Origin: an uncultured Candidatus Melainabacteria bacterium | Lineage (GTDB): Bacteria > Cyanobacteriota > Vampirovibrionia > Gastranaerophilales > Gastranaerophilaceae | DNA length: 30,519 bases | Assembly: GCA_934754855.1 (NCBI GenBank) | Contig: CAKVJR010000006.1 | Span: forward strand, 1-30,519 | Direction of reading: 5' to 3' | In this document: one piece after another, positions 21,256-29,043 of the stretch | Layout: each line of letters begins with the position of its first letter | How positions within the stretch are numbered: the stretch's first letter is position 1 | Made by a program: the position numbers and the translations under genes | Notes under the pieces: model-generated | Database searches by the model: none | Told to the model about the DNA's origin: nothing | The model's input: only the letters and a program-made list of their open reading frames with translations

Positions 21256-22581
21256 ATGAACGTGCTGTTGTCCGAACACCCCATAGGTTTGCAAAAAATA
21301 GCCGTCCAACTTTTAATCACAATTTTTGTCACGGTTATTTTTTTAGGGGAAGGTTTATGCTTTTGGGGGAAAACGGAGTCGGCAGTAGTCACTGCACCGA
21401 TTTACGGAACTGATTTGCAAATTCAAAACGAAAACGGATACAAATCTTCCGTTAAAGAAGTGCGTATGAAATTATGGAAAATTTCCTTGGCAAGGAGATA
21501 CGGAAACGTTTACAAACATTTTGTCAAAGAGGGCGTTGTCCACATGAAAATGACAAAATATTTAGGCGGAAACCCAATCAGATTGAACATTATCGAGATT
21601 AATCCGTCGGTCAACCCCGATATTAAAATCACACCGCTTATGGCAGGTGAAAAACTCGCAAAAAAATCGACGGTTGTGTCTATGTCACGCAGAAACAGTG
21701 CATTTGCGGCGATTAACGGTTCATATTTTAAACCGCAAACGGGAGTTCCGCTCGGAATTTTGATGATAGATAAAAAAATCTTAACGGGTCCGATTTACGA
21801 CAGAGTTGCTCTCGGAATTACGGATAACGGGTTTAAAATGGAAAGAGTCGCTCTTAATGCGAAATTAAATTATCTCGGCAGAGAGTTGAAAGTCAATAAT
21901 ATCAACCAACCGAGAACTCTTTGCACGGACGTTTTGATTTACACACCCGAATGGGGCAATACTTCGCCCGCAACGCCCAAATATGGCATTCAAATTGCTG
22001 TTCAAAACGGTAAAATCGTTGAAAAATCAGTATCTCCGCTTGCAATTCCGACGAACGGATTTGTAATTTCCGCACCGAAAAGTAAAATCGGAGATTTTCT
22101 TGCGGAAGAAAATGCAAAAACGAAAATTTTGAACAAAATTTCATCACCCCAAATCACACTTGATGTCAAGACAAACCCCGATTGGGACGATGTTAACCAC
22201 ATAATCGGCGGCGGCCCGTTCCTTGTCAAAGACGGAAATGTTTACGTTGATTATATCGAAGAAAAATTTAAACCCATTGCAGGCAGAAACCCAAGAACGG
22301 CAATCGGTTTTACCAAAGAAGGCAATTTTATTATGGTAACAATCGATGGTCGTGAACAAAAATCGGTTGGTGCAGGACTTTTTGAACTTGCAAAAGTTAT
22401 GAAAAGTTTTGAATGCCAATATGCAATGAACCTCGACGGCGGCGGCTCAAGCACAATGCAAGTTAACGGACAAATCGTCAACACTCCGTCTGTAAAAGGC
22501 GGAATTGCAGTCAGCAACTCGCTTGCTCTTGTCGAGGTTCCGTCGGTGGCAGAAACCGTCATCGCTTCTGCTGAAAAATAA
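21256..22581 (+). CDS. Phosphodiester glycosidase (NAGPA) family exported protein
   Basis: The 441-residue protein has an N-terminal membrane segment (residues ~14-36) that would act as signal anchor or uncleaved signal. The main domain matches the NAGPA/phosphodiester glycosidase family: FAAINGSYFKP, VPLGILMIDKK, HIIGGGPFLVKDGN, NPRTAIGFTKEGNFIMVTID and the hallmark AMNLDGGGSSTM near the C-terminus. Family members cleave sugar-phosphodiester bonds (for example uncovering mannose-6-phosphate in animals), and bacterial ones are tied to exopolysaccharide or cell-wall teichoic or phosphodiester polymers. The substrate here is unknown; action outside the membrane is inferred. It has its own promoter and ribosome-binding site AAAGGA, and no operon partner. 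Confidence 0.85.
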   Translation: MNVLLSEHPIGLQKIAVQLLITIFVTVIFLGEGLCFWGKTESAVVTAPIYGTDLQIQNENGYKSSVKEVRMKLWKISLARRYGNVYKHFVKEGVVHMKMTKYLGGNPIRLNIIEINPSVNPDIKITPLMAGEKLAKKSTVVSMSRRNSAFAAINGSYFKPQTGVPLGILMIDKKILTGPIYDRVALGITDNGFKMERVALNAKLNYLGRELKVNNINQPRTLCTDVLIYTPEWGNTSPATPKYGIQIAVQNGKIVEKSVSPLAIPTNGFVISAPKSKIGDFLAEENAKTKILNKISSPQITLDVKTNPDWDDVNHIIGGGPFLVKDGNVYVDYIEEKFKPIAGRNPRTAIGFTKEGNFIMVTIDGREQKSVGAGLFELAKVMKSFECQYAMNLDGGGSSTMQVNGQIVNTPSVKGGIAVSNSLALVEVPSVAETVIASAEK

Positions 22582-22599
22582 AAATCTTTCTTTTTTGTC

Positions 22600-22990
22600 A
22601 TACTGAAAGTAGCAAAATATCTGTTTTTTCAGGATTTTACAAATTCTTTGTTAACGCTCAGAATGATAGTGAGTCACATTTTTGACAAATGAGTAAACAA
22701 TAGACTGCCACACTCCGCTGACTCTCCGTTCGCAGTGACAATAAATCCTTGTCATTCTGAGCCTTTAGGCGAAGAATCTGTGAAATGTTGATGAAAACAG
22801 ATACTTCGGGTTTCACCCTCAGTATTACAATAAATGAAAAACGTTAAGAGGTAAATGTCATTGCGAGAACGAACGAGCAAAATGTATAACCGTCATTCTG
22901 AGGTTTTGAAAAACCGAAAAATCTGCGAAACGCCAATGAAATCAGATTCTTCGGACTTCGTTTATCACTTCAGTCGCCCCTACGTTTTGA
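22600..22990. repeat. Second intergenic repeat island
   Basis: This gene-free stretch between convergent genes is packed with the same repeat families as 7930-8225. 22618-22672 is a degraded family-B copy (CTCAGAATGATAG). 22703-22740 is family A. 22748-22779 is family B in opposite orientation (GTCATTCTGAGCC, then GAAGAATCT). 22796-22815 repeats CAGATACTTCG. 22856-22880 is a half family-A copy (TGTCATTGCGAGAACGAACG). 22890-22956 holds two family-B halves facing each other. The short frames here are repeat translations. Confidence 0.75.
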
Positions 22991-22996
22991 GCAACA

Positions 22997-23023
22997 AAAA
23001 ACGAGGAGGAGAGCCTCGTTTTT
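22997..23023. terminator. Terminator downstream of the duplicated metallopeptidase-like gene
   Basis: AAAAACGAGG (22997-23006) pairs perfectly with CCTCGTTTTT (23014-23023). It lies three bases past the minus-strand stop and is T-rich on both strands. Confidence 0.85.
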
Positions 23024-23026
23024 CGG

Positions 23027-24553
23027 TTAAATTTCGTCTTCAAATCCGGGGGAGCGGACGGGAAGCGTGGAGTAACTCGGGTTGGAGAAAACTGACTTTT
23101 TAATATATTTGTTTGTATATTCTCCTTTTTCAAGTAATTTTTTGAGGATATTTTCACGAGTTACAAGCGGGTGGGTAATTTCCTCTAATTGCGGTTGTTT
23201 GTCGCAAATTTGCGTCCACACGAAGGCTTCCATTGTCCAAGCGTAAGTTTCCTCGTTAAGAGAGTCAAACTCGTCTTGGTGCAAGGCTTCGTGAGCAAGA
23301 AGAGCGGCGATTGCACCCGCAGGAGCGTCGAAGTGTTTTTGGTTGATATAAATTGTTAATTTATCGCTGCGTTTGCCTTTTACGCCTTTTCGCCAACCGA
23401 GAGCATCAAATGATGCATATTTCGGGTTAAGTTCCGACAAATCTTTGAATTGAACTTCGATTGGTTTGTGGGTCGGATTGTTGCCCAAAATTGCATTATG
23501 GGAAAAAACGCCGCCACGAGTATCTTTGAGAAGTTCGAGTGCTTCCATAATTCTTGTTTCGGAAGTAACTTTTTTATATCTGTCACGAAGTTCGTCTTCG
23601 TTGAATGAGAGAATTTCGCTTTGAACTTTTTGGCTTTGAGCCTTGTCATTTTCGTCAAAATCTTTTTGAAGAGCATTGCCTTTCGGTGCTTTTCCGAACG
23701 CACGAGTCGGTTTTGGGGGCGGATTATCGGATTTTGCTTTTTGTTTAACAGGTTTTGATGTTTTTTGGTTTTGGGGTGATTCGGCAGGTTCCAAAAACGC
23801 ACCGTAATCGCTGATATCCGTGCTGTCAAGCAATGAATTTTGCATTTTTACAAGAACATTTTGACTGTTTTGCAAATAAGGATTTTTCTTCACAATTTGC
23901 GACCAAACGGCAACTTGCAACTGTTCCGCATCAAGCAAATCTTCTTCCGTTTTATTTTTGTTAACAAGTGCCTCTCTTGCCAAAATCGGTGCGATTGCGG
24001 CTGCGGGGGCGGAAATAAATTTGTCGTTAATTCTGATTTTGTATTTTTTGCCGACGAAAGAACTTATGGCGTCTTTATTGCTGATTTCTTTATCTTTTGA
24101 AAAGTTTGAAAACTCAATGATAATGGGCTGTGACGTTTTGTTTTGCCCTAAAATCGAGCGATAAGAAAAATCTCCTGCCGTACCTTTCAAAAATTCGCAA
24201 GCCTCAATCAATTTGTTACTTTTGGTAACTTTTGCATATTTTGCTTTTAGTTCTTTTGAAATGTTCATCGTCGGAATGACGGTTTTGTCAACGGTTGTTG
24301 TGCCGTTACCCTTTTTGACTTCGGGAACGTGAGGCATATAGGGTTCGTATTGGGGGATAAATTGGGGCTTCGTAAAAATCGTATCCCCGTCTTCATCTGC
24401 ATTTACGGCTGTTTTTTGGTTAATTGACGCTTTTTCGGTTGTAAGTTGATATTTGCTTTGACCAAAATCGGCAGCGGTTGCAAATGATGCTGAAAAGGCA
24501 ATAACGATTGCCAAAATTAATGTTTTTTTCACTTTATTCTCCATAACAAACAT
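23027..24553 (-). CDS. Exported protein with two metallopeptidase-like domains, one degenerate
   Basis: I do not recognise a named family for this 508-residue protein. An N-terminal signal peptide (TLILAIVIAFSASFATA) indicates export. Two related ~150-residue domains follow, near residues 97-245 and 325-475. Shared landmarks are YAKVTKSNKLIEACEFLKGT versus YKKVTSETRIMEALELLKDT, then ILGQNKTSQPIIIEF versus ILGNNPTHKPIEVQF, and a late W-x-QI. Domain 2 has the zinc motif HEALH (421-425) with acidic residues at 434-435 that could be the third ligand. Domain 1 has REALV at the same place (193-197), so it should not bind zinc. A Pro/Lys-rich linker separates them. The start at 24553 has AGGT four bases upstream; 24544 is the alternative. 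Peptidase activity is inferred from the motif. Confidence 0.72.
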   Translation of the reverse strand: MFVMENKVKKTLILAIVIAFSASFATAADFGQSKYQLTTEKASINQKTAVNADEDGDTIFTKPQFIPQYEPYMPHVPEVKKGNGTTTVDKTVIPTMNISKELKAKYAKVTKSNKLIEACEFLKGTAGDFSYRSILGQNKTSQPIIIEFSNFSKDKEISNKDAISSFVGKKYKIRINDKFISAPAAAIAPILAREALVNKNKTEEDLLDAEQLQVAVWSQIVKKNPYLQNSQNVLVKMQNSLLDSTDISDYGAFLEPAESPQNQKTSKPVKQKAKSDNPPPKPTRAFGKAPKGNALQKDFDENDKAQSQKVQSEILSFNEDELRDRYKKVTSETRIMEALELLKDTRGGVFSHNAILGNNPTHKPIEVQFKDLSELNPKYASFDALGWRKGVKGKRSDKLTIYINQKHFDAPAGAIAALLAHEALHQDEFDSLNEETYAWTMEAFVWTQICDKQPQLEEITHPLVTRENILKKLLEKGEYTNKYIKKSVFSNPSYSTLPVRSPGFEDEI

Positions 24554-24567
24554 TATTACCTATTTTT

Positions 24568-24595
24568 TTTATAAGGACAAATTATGAAAAAACAA
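24568..24595 (-). promoter_or_regulatory. Possible promoter of the metallopeptidase-like gene
   Basis: On the minus strand TTGTTT (24595-24590) and TATAAA (24573-24568) are 16 bp apart, giving a leader of only about 8-10 nt that still contains AGGT. Confidence 0.4.
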
Positions 24596-24634
24596 ACCGA
24601 AAAAACTTTACAAAAATACAACTTGAGAAAATTA

Positions 24635-24643
24635 TGTTATAAT
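24635..24643 (+). promoter_or_regulatory. Extended -10 promoter of minC
   Basis: TGTTATAAT (24635-24643) places the RNA start near 24650, about 24 nt before the minC ATG. No good -35 is seen. Confidence 0.55.
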
Positions 24644-24673
24644 TTTAAGGTGAATTTTATAAAGTGAAAAATT

Positions 24674-26104
24674 ATGGCACAAAGTTTTAACGATAATTTA
24701 TACTTAATCGATTTAAGTTACCTGAATACCCCGTCAGAAGTGGTTTATGATTTAAGTTCTATTCTTGAGGCAGAACCTGCCAAAAATCAGAGAATTAAAT
24801 TAAAATTGGGAAAAGTTGATTTCAATAAATCTCAATTGTTAAGCATAAAATCGCTTATCGAAAGTATCAATTCGACGGTTGCAATCGTTGAGGGAAAATC
24901 TGATATCACAAGAAATGCGGCAATTTCAGCAGGTTTGGTTTATCAAAATTCAAACGATATGGTTCCTGATATTGCATTTACATCAAGTGACGTAAAGCCC
25001 GAAGACGCAACGGTTTACACCGAAGTGAAACCCGAATTGTTCCCCGATGTTTCCCCTGTTAAAGAAGAAGTCAAAAAAGTTGAGGAAGAAGACAAGGAAG
25101 ATACTTATGAACCTCAACAAAATCAAGACATTCAACCGACTTACCAACCCGAGGGAGAAACTGTCGAACTTCAAACCCAAAAATTTGCAGCAACAGAAGA
25201 AAATTTAAAATTTGAGGACAATAACCAAAAATGGGTCGAAGAACAATCTCAAGTTCAAAGTTTTGAAGAAGGTTTTTTAAATAATAATTGGGCAAAACCC
25301 CAAAACGACGGCAATTCTGACGACAATAACGAAAACGAAAAAGTTAATATGTTGTTTGGCGAGGAAGAACCTCAACAAAATCAACAAGAACAACAGGAAA
25401 ATCAAGAGGTTGAAGATAATTCTCAAAATCAACCCGAAGAACAACCTCAGGAACAACCTCAAGAGCCTGAAAACAAAGAAATTCCGTCTGTTCCTTTTGC
25501 AGAAACATTTGAGGCGAAAACGGATAATTCGGATTTGATGGTCAAAGACGAAGATACGACTGGCATTAAAACGCTCGAGGATATTCCTTTGGATATCCCG
25601 AAACCCGAGGAAATTCAGGAAGAACTTGATGTTATTTACAGTGCGGAACGCAAGTTGGAAGATGTTTTTGCAACGACGGGTCTGAAAGAGGAAAAATTCC
25701 AATCACTCAAAGAAACGCCGATTGCGGAAGAAAAAGAATATACGCAATATGATTTTGAGTTAGAGGCTTTCCCGACAAAATATTTGAAACAAACGATTTG
25801 TGCGGGACAATTCATTTCATTTGAGGGCAATTTGGTTATTATCGGCGATTGCCACGAAGGTGCGGAAATTTCTGCATCAGGCGACATTACCATTTGGGGA
25901 ACATTGTCAGGCTCTGCTCATGCGGGCAAAAACGGTAACGAAAAATGTAAAATCAGAGCGTTGAAAATGAATGCAAGTCAACTCAGAATTGCAAACTGTT
26001 ATGTAAAACGTCCTGCGGGGCTTGAAGAGGGCAATGTTAACTCAGTGCCTGAAGAAGCAATGATTTGCAAGGGCGAAATTGTAGTTTATAAAATATACAA
26101 ATAA
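24674..26104 (+). CDS. minC: Septum-site inhibitor MinC with a very long acidic linker
   Basis: MinC blocks FtsZ assembly away from mid-cell. The C-terminal ~105 residues are a clear MinC beta-helix domain: ICAGQFISFEGNLVIIGDC, GAEISASGDITIWGTLSGSA, HAGKNGN and NASQLRIANCYVKRP. The first ~95 residues (LYLIDLSYLNTPSEVVYDLS, then GLVYQ) fit the MinC N-domain more loosely. Between them lie about 270 residues rich in Glu, Gln, Asn and Pro, with runs such as PEEQPQEQPQEPENKE, which should be disordered. At 476 residues it is about twice the usual MinC length. minD and minE are not adjacent; the next gene, ten bases on, is manC. The linker shares the Glu/Gln-rich style of the ankyrin protein but not its sequence. 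Confidence 0.85.
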   Translation: MAQSFNDNLYLIDLSYLNTPSEVVYDLSSILEAEPAKNQRIKLKLGKVDFNKSQLLSIKSLIESINSTVAIVEGKSDITRNAAISAGLVYQNSNDMVPDIAFTSSDVKPEDATVYTEVKPELFPDVSPVKEEVKKVEEEDKEDTYEPQQNQDIQPTYQPEGETVELQTQKFAATEENLKFEDNNQKWVEEQSQVQSFEEGFLNNNWAKPQNDGNSDDNNENEKVNMLFGEEEPQQNQQEQQENQEVEDNSQNQPEEQPQEQPQEPENKEIPSVPFAETFEAKTDNSDLMVKDEDTTGIKTLEDIPLDIPKPEEIQEELDVIYSAERKLEDVFATTGLKEEKFQSLKETPIAEEKEYTQYDFELEAFPTKYLKQTICAGQFISFEGNLVIIGDCHEGAEISASGDITIWGTLSGSAHAGKNGNEKCKIRALKMNASQLRIANCYVKRPAGLEEGNVNSVPEEAMICKGEIVVYKIYK

Positions 26105-26114
26105 GGAAAAATAA

Positions 26115-27503
26115 ATGTACGGAATAATATTGGCAGGTGGCTCGGGAAGCAGATTGTGGCCGTTAAGCAGAGAATTGTATCCTAAGCAACTTTTGAAACT
26201 TGACGGTGAAAACAGCCTTTTACAAAGCACTTTTAAGCGATTGAACAGTTTTATTGACGCTGAAAATATTATTTCCATTACGAACATAAAACACGCTCCT
26301 GACGTGAAATTTCAACTTTCAAAATTGTACGAAAATCCGATGGTTTTGGCTGAACCGATTGCAAAAAACACAGCACCCGCAATCGCAGTCAGCGTCGAAT
26401 ATTTGAAACAAATTAAAGACGAAAACGAAGTCGTGATTATCGTTCCGTCAGACCATTTGATAAAAGATTTTAAAGGATTTGCAAAAAGTGTTGAAACGGG
26501 CATGAATGCTGCGAAGAACGGCAAAATTGTTACGTTCGGCATTCAACCGACATATCCCGAAACAGGTTACGGCTACATCAAGACGAAAGCCGAAAATGAT
26601 GGCGTTTTTGACGTTGATTGTTTTGTCGAAAAACCTGATTTGCAAACCGCACAAAAATATTTGATTGAGGGAAATTATTTCTGGAACAGCGGTATTTTTA
26701 TGGCGAAAGTATCGACGTTGATTGAAGAATTGTCAATTCATTCAAAAGAAATTTATGAAAATCTTGCAAAATTAAACTTCAACGAATCCAAAACCATTAA
26801 ATACAGCGTATTTGAGGATATGCCGTCGATTTCGTTTGACTATGCGGTTATGGAAAAATCGAATAAAATCGTTCTTTGCAAATTGCAATCCGATTGGAGC
26901 GATTTGGGTTCTTGGCAATCTTTGTACGATGTCACCCCGAAAGACTCTGACGGCAACGTTTTAGAGGGCAATGCAATTGTTGAAGATGTTAAAAATTCGT
27001 TTATTTATACCGATAAAAAAATCGTTGCGGCAATCGGACTTGAAGATGTTATTTTGGTTAACACGGAAGATGCCGTCCTTGCTTGCAAAGCGGAATATTC
27101 TCAACACGTAAAAAATATTTTTGAAAAATTGAAAAAGGATGACGATAAAGCACATTTGGTTCACAAAACTGTGTTCAGACCATGGGGTTGGTACACTTGT
27201 CTTGCAGACGGCGAGGGCTATTTGACGAAAGTCATTTGCGTTTCTCCCGAACAAAAACTCTCAATCCAATCTCACAATCACCGCTCGGAACACTGGGTTG
27301 TTCTTGAGGGTCGTGCGAAAGTAATTTTGGACGGAAAAGACCATTATCTTGAAGCGGGTCAAAGTATCGATATCCCTGTTCAGGCGAAACATTCTTTGCA
27401 AAATCCGTATAATTCCGATTTAAAAATCATTGAGGTTCAAAAGGGTGATTATATTTCGGAAAACGATATTATCCGCTATGAGGACATTTACGGCAGAGTA
27501 TAA
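26115..27503 (+). CDS. manC: Mannose-1-phosphate guanylyltransferase / mannose-6-phosphate isomerase
   Basis: The 462-residue bifunctional enzyme makes GDP-mannose for surface polysaccharides. The N-terminal nucleotidyltransferase has MYGIILAGGSGSRLWPLSRE, YPKQLLKLDG, IVPSDHLI and FVEKPD. The C-terminal cupin half carries the type II phosphomannose isomerase metal site (PWGWYTCL, QSHNHRSEHWVVLEG and VILDGKDHYLEAGQSIDIP). It is a full-length member of the ManC/AlgA/XanB type. AAGGAAA precedes the ATG within the ten-base gap after minC, so the two are probably co-transcribed; a terminator at 27517-27536 ends the unit. No other GDP-sugar or glycosyltransferase genes are nearby. Confidence 0.95.
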   Translation: MYGIILAGGSGSRLWPLSRELYPKQLLKLDGENSLLQSTFKRLNSFIDAENIISITNIKHAPDVKFQLSKLYENPMVLAEPIAKNTAPAIAVSVEYLKQIKDENEVVIIVPSDHLIKDFKGFAKSVETGMNAAKNGKIVTFGIQPTYPETGYGYIKTKAENDGVFDVDCFVEKPDLQTAQKYLIEGNYFWNSGIFMAKVSTLIEELSIHSKEIYENLAKLNFNESKTIKYSVFEDMPSISFDYAVMEKSNKIVLCKLQSDWSDLGSWQSLYDVTPKDSDGNVLEGNAIVEDVKNSFIYTDKKIVAAIGLEDVILVNTEDAVLACKAEYSQHVKNIFEKLKKDDDKAHLVHKTVFRPWGWYTCLADGEGYLTKVICVSPEQKLSIQSHNHRSEHWVVLEGRAKVILDGKDHYLEAGQSIDIPVQAKHSLQNPYNSDLKIIEVQKGDYISENDIIRYEDIYGRV

Positions 27504-27516
27504 TCAATTTTCGAGG

Positions 27517-27536
27517 AACGGCGAAAGCCGTTTTTT
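27517..27536 (+). terminator. Terminator after manC
   Basis: AACGGC-GAAA-GCCGTT (27517-27532) is a compact tetraloop hairpin running into a T-run. The -10 box of pepT (TATAAT, 27542-27547) begins a few bases later. Confidence 0.88.
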
Positions 27537-27584
27537 CGTTGTATAATGCTCAAAATCGTGGCACAGTTTGAAAAAGAGGTATTG

Positions 27585-28934
27585 ATGAAAAAGATTATAA
27601 ACTTAATATTAGCACTATTTTTGGTCTGTTCGCAGGCTGCAAATGCAGAGGTAAAAAATATGAATAATTTAATTAACCAAGACCGTTTGGTCAATTCGTT
27701 TATCAGATATGCCAAGATTGATACGGGTTCTGACCCTGCAATGGCGGAGAAAAAAATTCCGAGTACAGAAAAACAATTCGACCTTGCGAATTTGCTTGCG
27801 GACGAATTGAGAAAGTTGGGTTTGGAAGATGTTAACGTCAACGAGCATTGTGTTGTTACGGCAAAATTACCCGCAAACATTGAAAATGCACCGATTGTGG
27901 CACTTTTTGCACACGTCGATACCGCACACGATGTTCCGACAGGGGTTGTAAAACCGCAAATTGTTGACTATAAGGGCGGCGACATCACTCTTTTGAACGG
28001 AAAAATTATTCATGCTGAAGATTTAAAAGACGAAATCGGACATAAGGTTATTACGACAGACGGCACAACGCTTTTGGGTGCAGATGACAAGTCAGGTATT
28101 GCAGAAATTATGGAAGCGATAAATGTTCTTGTCGAAAATCCGTCAATTAAACGCCCCGAAATAAAAGTCGTTTTCACCCCTGATGAAGAAACAGGCTTGG
28201 GACTTTCGATTTTTGATACGAAAAATTTTGAGGCAGACCTTGCATATACGGTTGACGGCGGGGCTCCTTATGAACTTGATACGGAAACTTTTAATGCCTT
28301 TAACCCCGAAATCACAATTACGGGAAAGGTTGTTCACTGCGGTTATGCTTACGGAAAAATGATTAACTCGCTCGAACTTGCAAACGAATTTGTTTCTAAG
28401 TTACCGAAGAACGAAACTCCCTCAACGACGAGAGGAAGAGAGGGTTATTATTTTGTCGATGAAATTTCGGGAACGGCTGAAAAAACAACAATTAAAATGC
28501 TCGTCCGTGATTTTGACCTCAAAAAGGCTCAAGAAAGAGTTGATTTTCTTGAAAAAACCTTGAAAAAAATCGAAAAGGAAAATAAAGGTTGCGAAATTGT
28601 TTTCAACCCGAAACCTGTTTACCGAAATATGAAAGAATATTTTAACCAAATGCCCGAAGTTATTACTTACGCAGAAGAGGGCATCAGACGTAGCGGCTTG
28701 ACACCCGTCAGAAATTCGGTCAGAGGTGGAACTGATGGTTCTCATTTGACTTTAGAAGGTCTTTTGACTCCGAATTTGGGTGCGGGCGGAATAAATTTTC
28801 ACTCTCAAACAGAGTTTGTTTCCGCAGAAACAATGGCAAAATGTTGCGAAAATGTTTTGAATATTTTGCAGGTTTGGGCAGAAAAATCACCTGAAATTAT
28901 GCCGAAAATCTTAAAAAACGGAAGAAGAAAGTAA
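27585..28934 (+). CDS. pepT: Peptidase T-like M20 aminopeptidase with a signal peptide
   Basis: PepT removes the N-terminal residue of tripeptides. All M20 metal and catalytic motifs are visible: FAHVDTAHD, GTTLLGADDKSGIAEI, FTPDEETGLG, YTVDGGAPYEL, VRGGTDGSHL and GGINFHSQTEFV. The core matches PepT more closely than other M20 enzymes. Unusually, the 449-residue form begins MKKIINLILALFLVCSQAAN with a signal peptidase site after ANA (residue 21), whereas PepT is normally cytoplasmic. ATG 27585 has GAGGT four bases upstream. A second in-frame ATG at 27660 follows AGAGGT (27647-27652) by seven bases and would give a 424-residue version without the signal peptide, starting MNNLINQDRLVNSF. Confidence 0.9.
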   Translation: MKKIINLILALFLVCSQAANAEVKNMNNLINQDRLVNSFIRYAKIDTGSDPAMAEKKIPSTEKQFDLANLLADELRKLGLEDVNVNEHCVVTAKLPANIENAPIVALFAHVDTAHDVPTGVVKPQIVDYKGGDITLLNGKIIHAEDLKDEIGHKVITTDGTTLLGADDKSGIAEIMEAINVLVENPSIKRPEIKVVFTPDEETGLGLSIFDTKNFEADLAYTVDGGAPYELDTETFNAFNPEITITGKVVHCGYAYGKMINSLELANEFVSKLPKNETPSTTRGREGYYFVDEISGTAEKTTIKMLVRDFDLKKAQERVDFLEKTLKKIEKENKGCEIVFNPKPVYRNMKEYFNQMPEVITYAEEGIRRSGLTPVRNSVRGGTDGSHLTLEGLLTPNLGAGGINFHSQTEFVSAETMAKCCENVLNILQVWAEKSPEIMPKILKNGRRK

Positions 28935-28994
28935 TTTCAGATAAAGATTTTGTAAAGAATTGATGAAAATAAGTGATTTTGAAAATGCTCGTTT

Positions 28995-29000
28995 TATAAT
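28995..29000 (+). promoter_or_regulatory. Probable -10 box of gdhA
   Basis: TATAAT at 28995-29000 gives a leader of about 37 nt. I see no convincing -35. The ribosome-binding site GGAAGGA (29031-29037) lies six bases before the ATG. Confidence 0.4.
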
Positions 29001-29043
29001 TTTTAATATAAAAAATGCTGACAGAAAAACGGAAGGATTGTAA

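Noticed and set aside
21087..21413. 108-codon frame overlapping the start of the NAGPA-family gene
   Set aside because: It spans the promoter and leader hairpin of the real gene and has no recognisable domain.
22855..23103. 82-codon frame in the second repeat island
   Set aside because: It is a translation of family-A and family-B repeats and crosses a terminator into the opposite gene.
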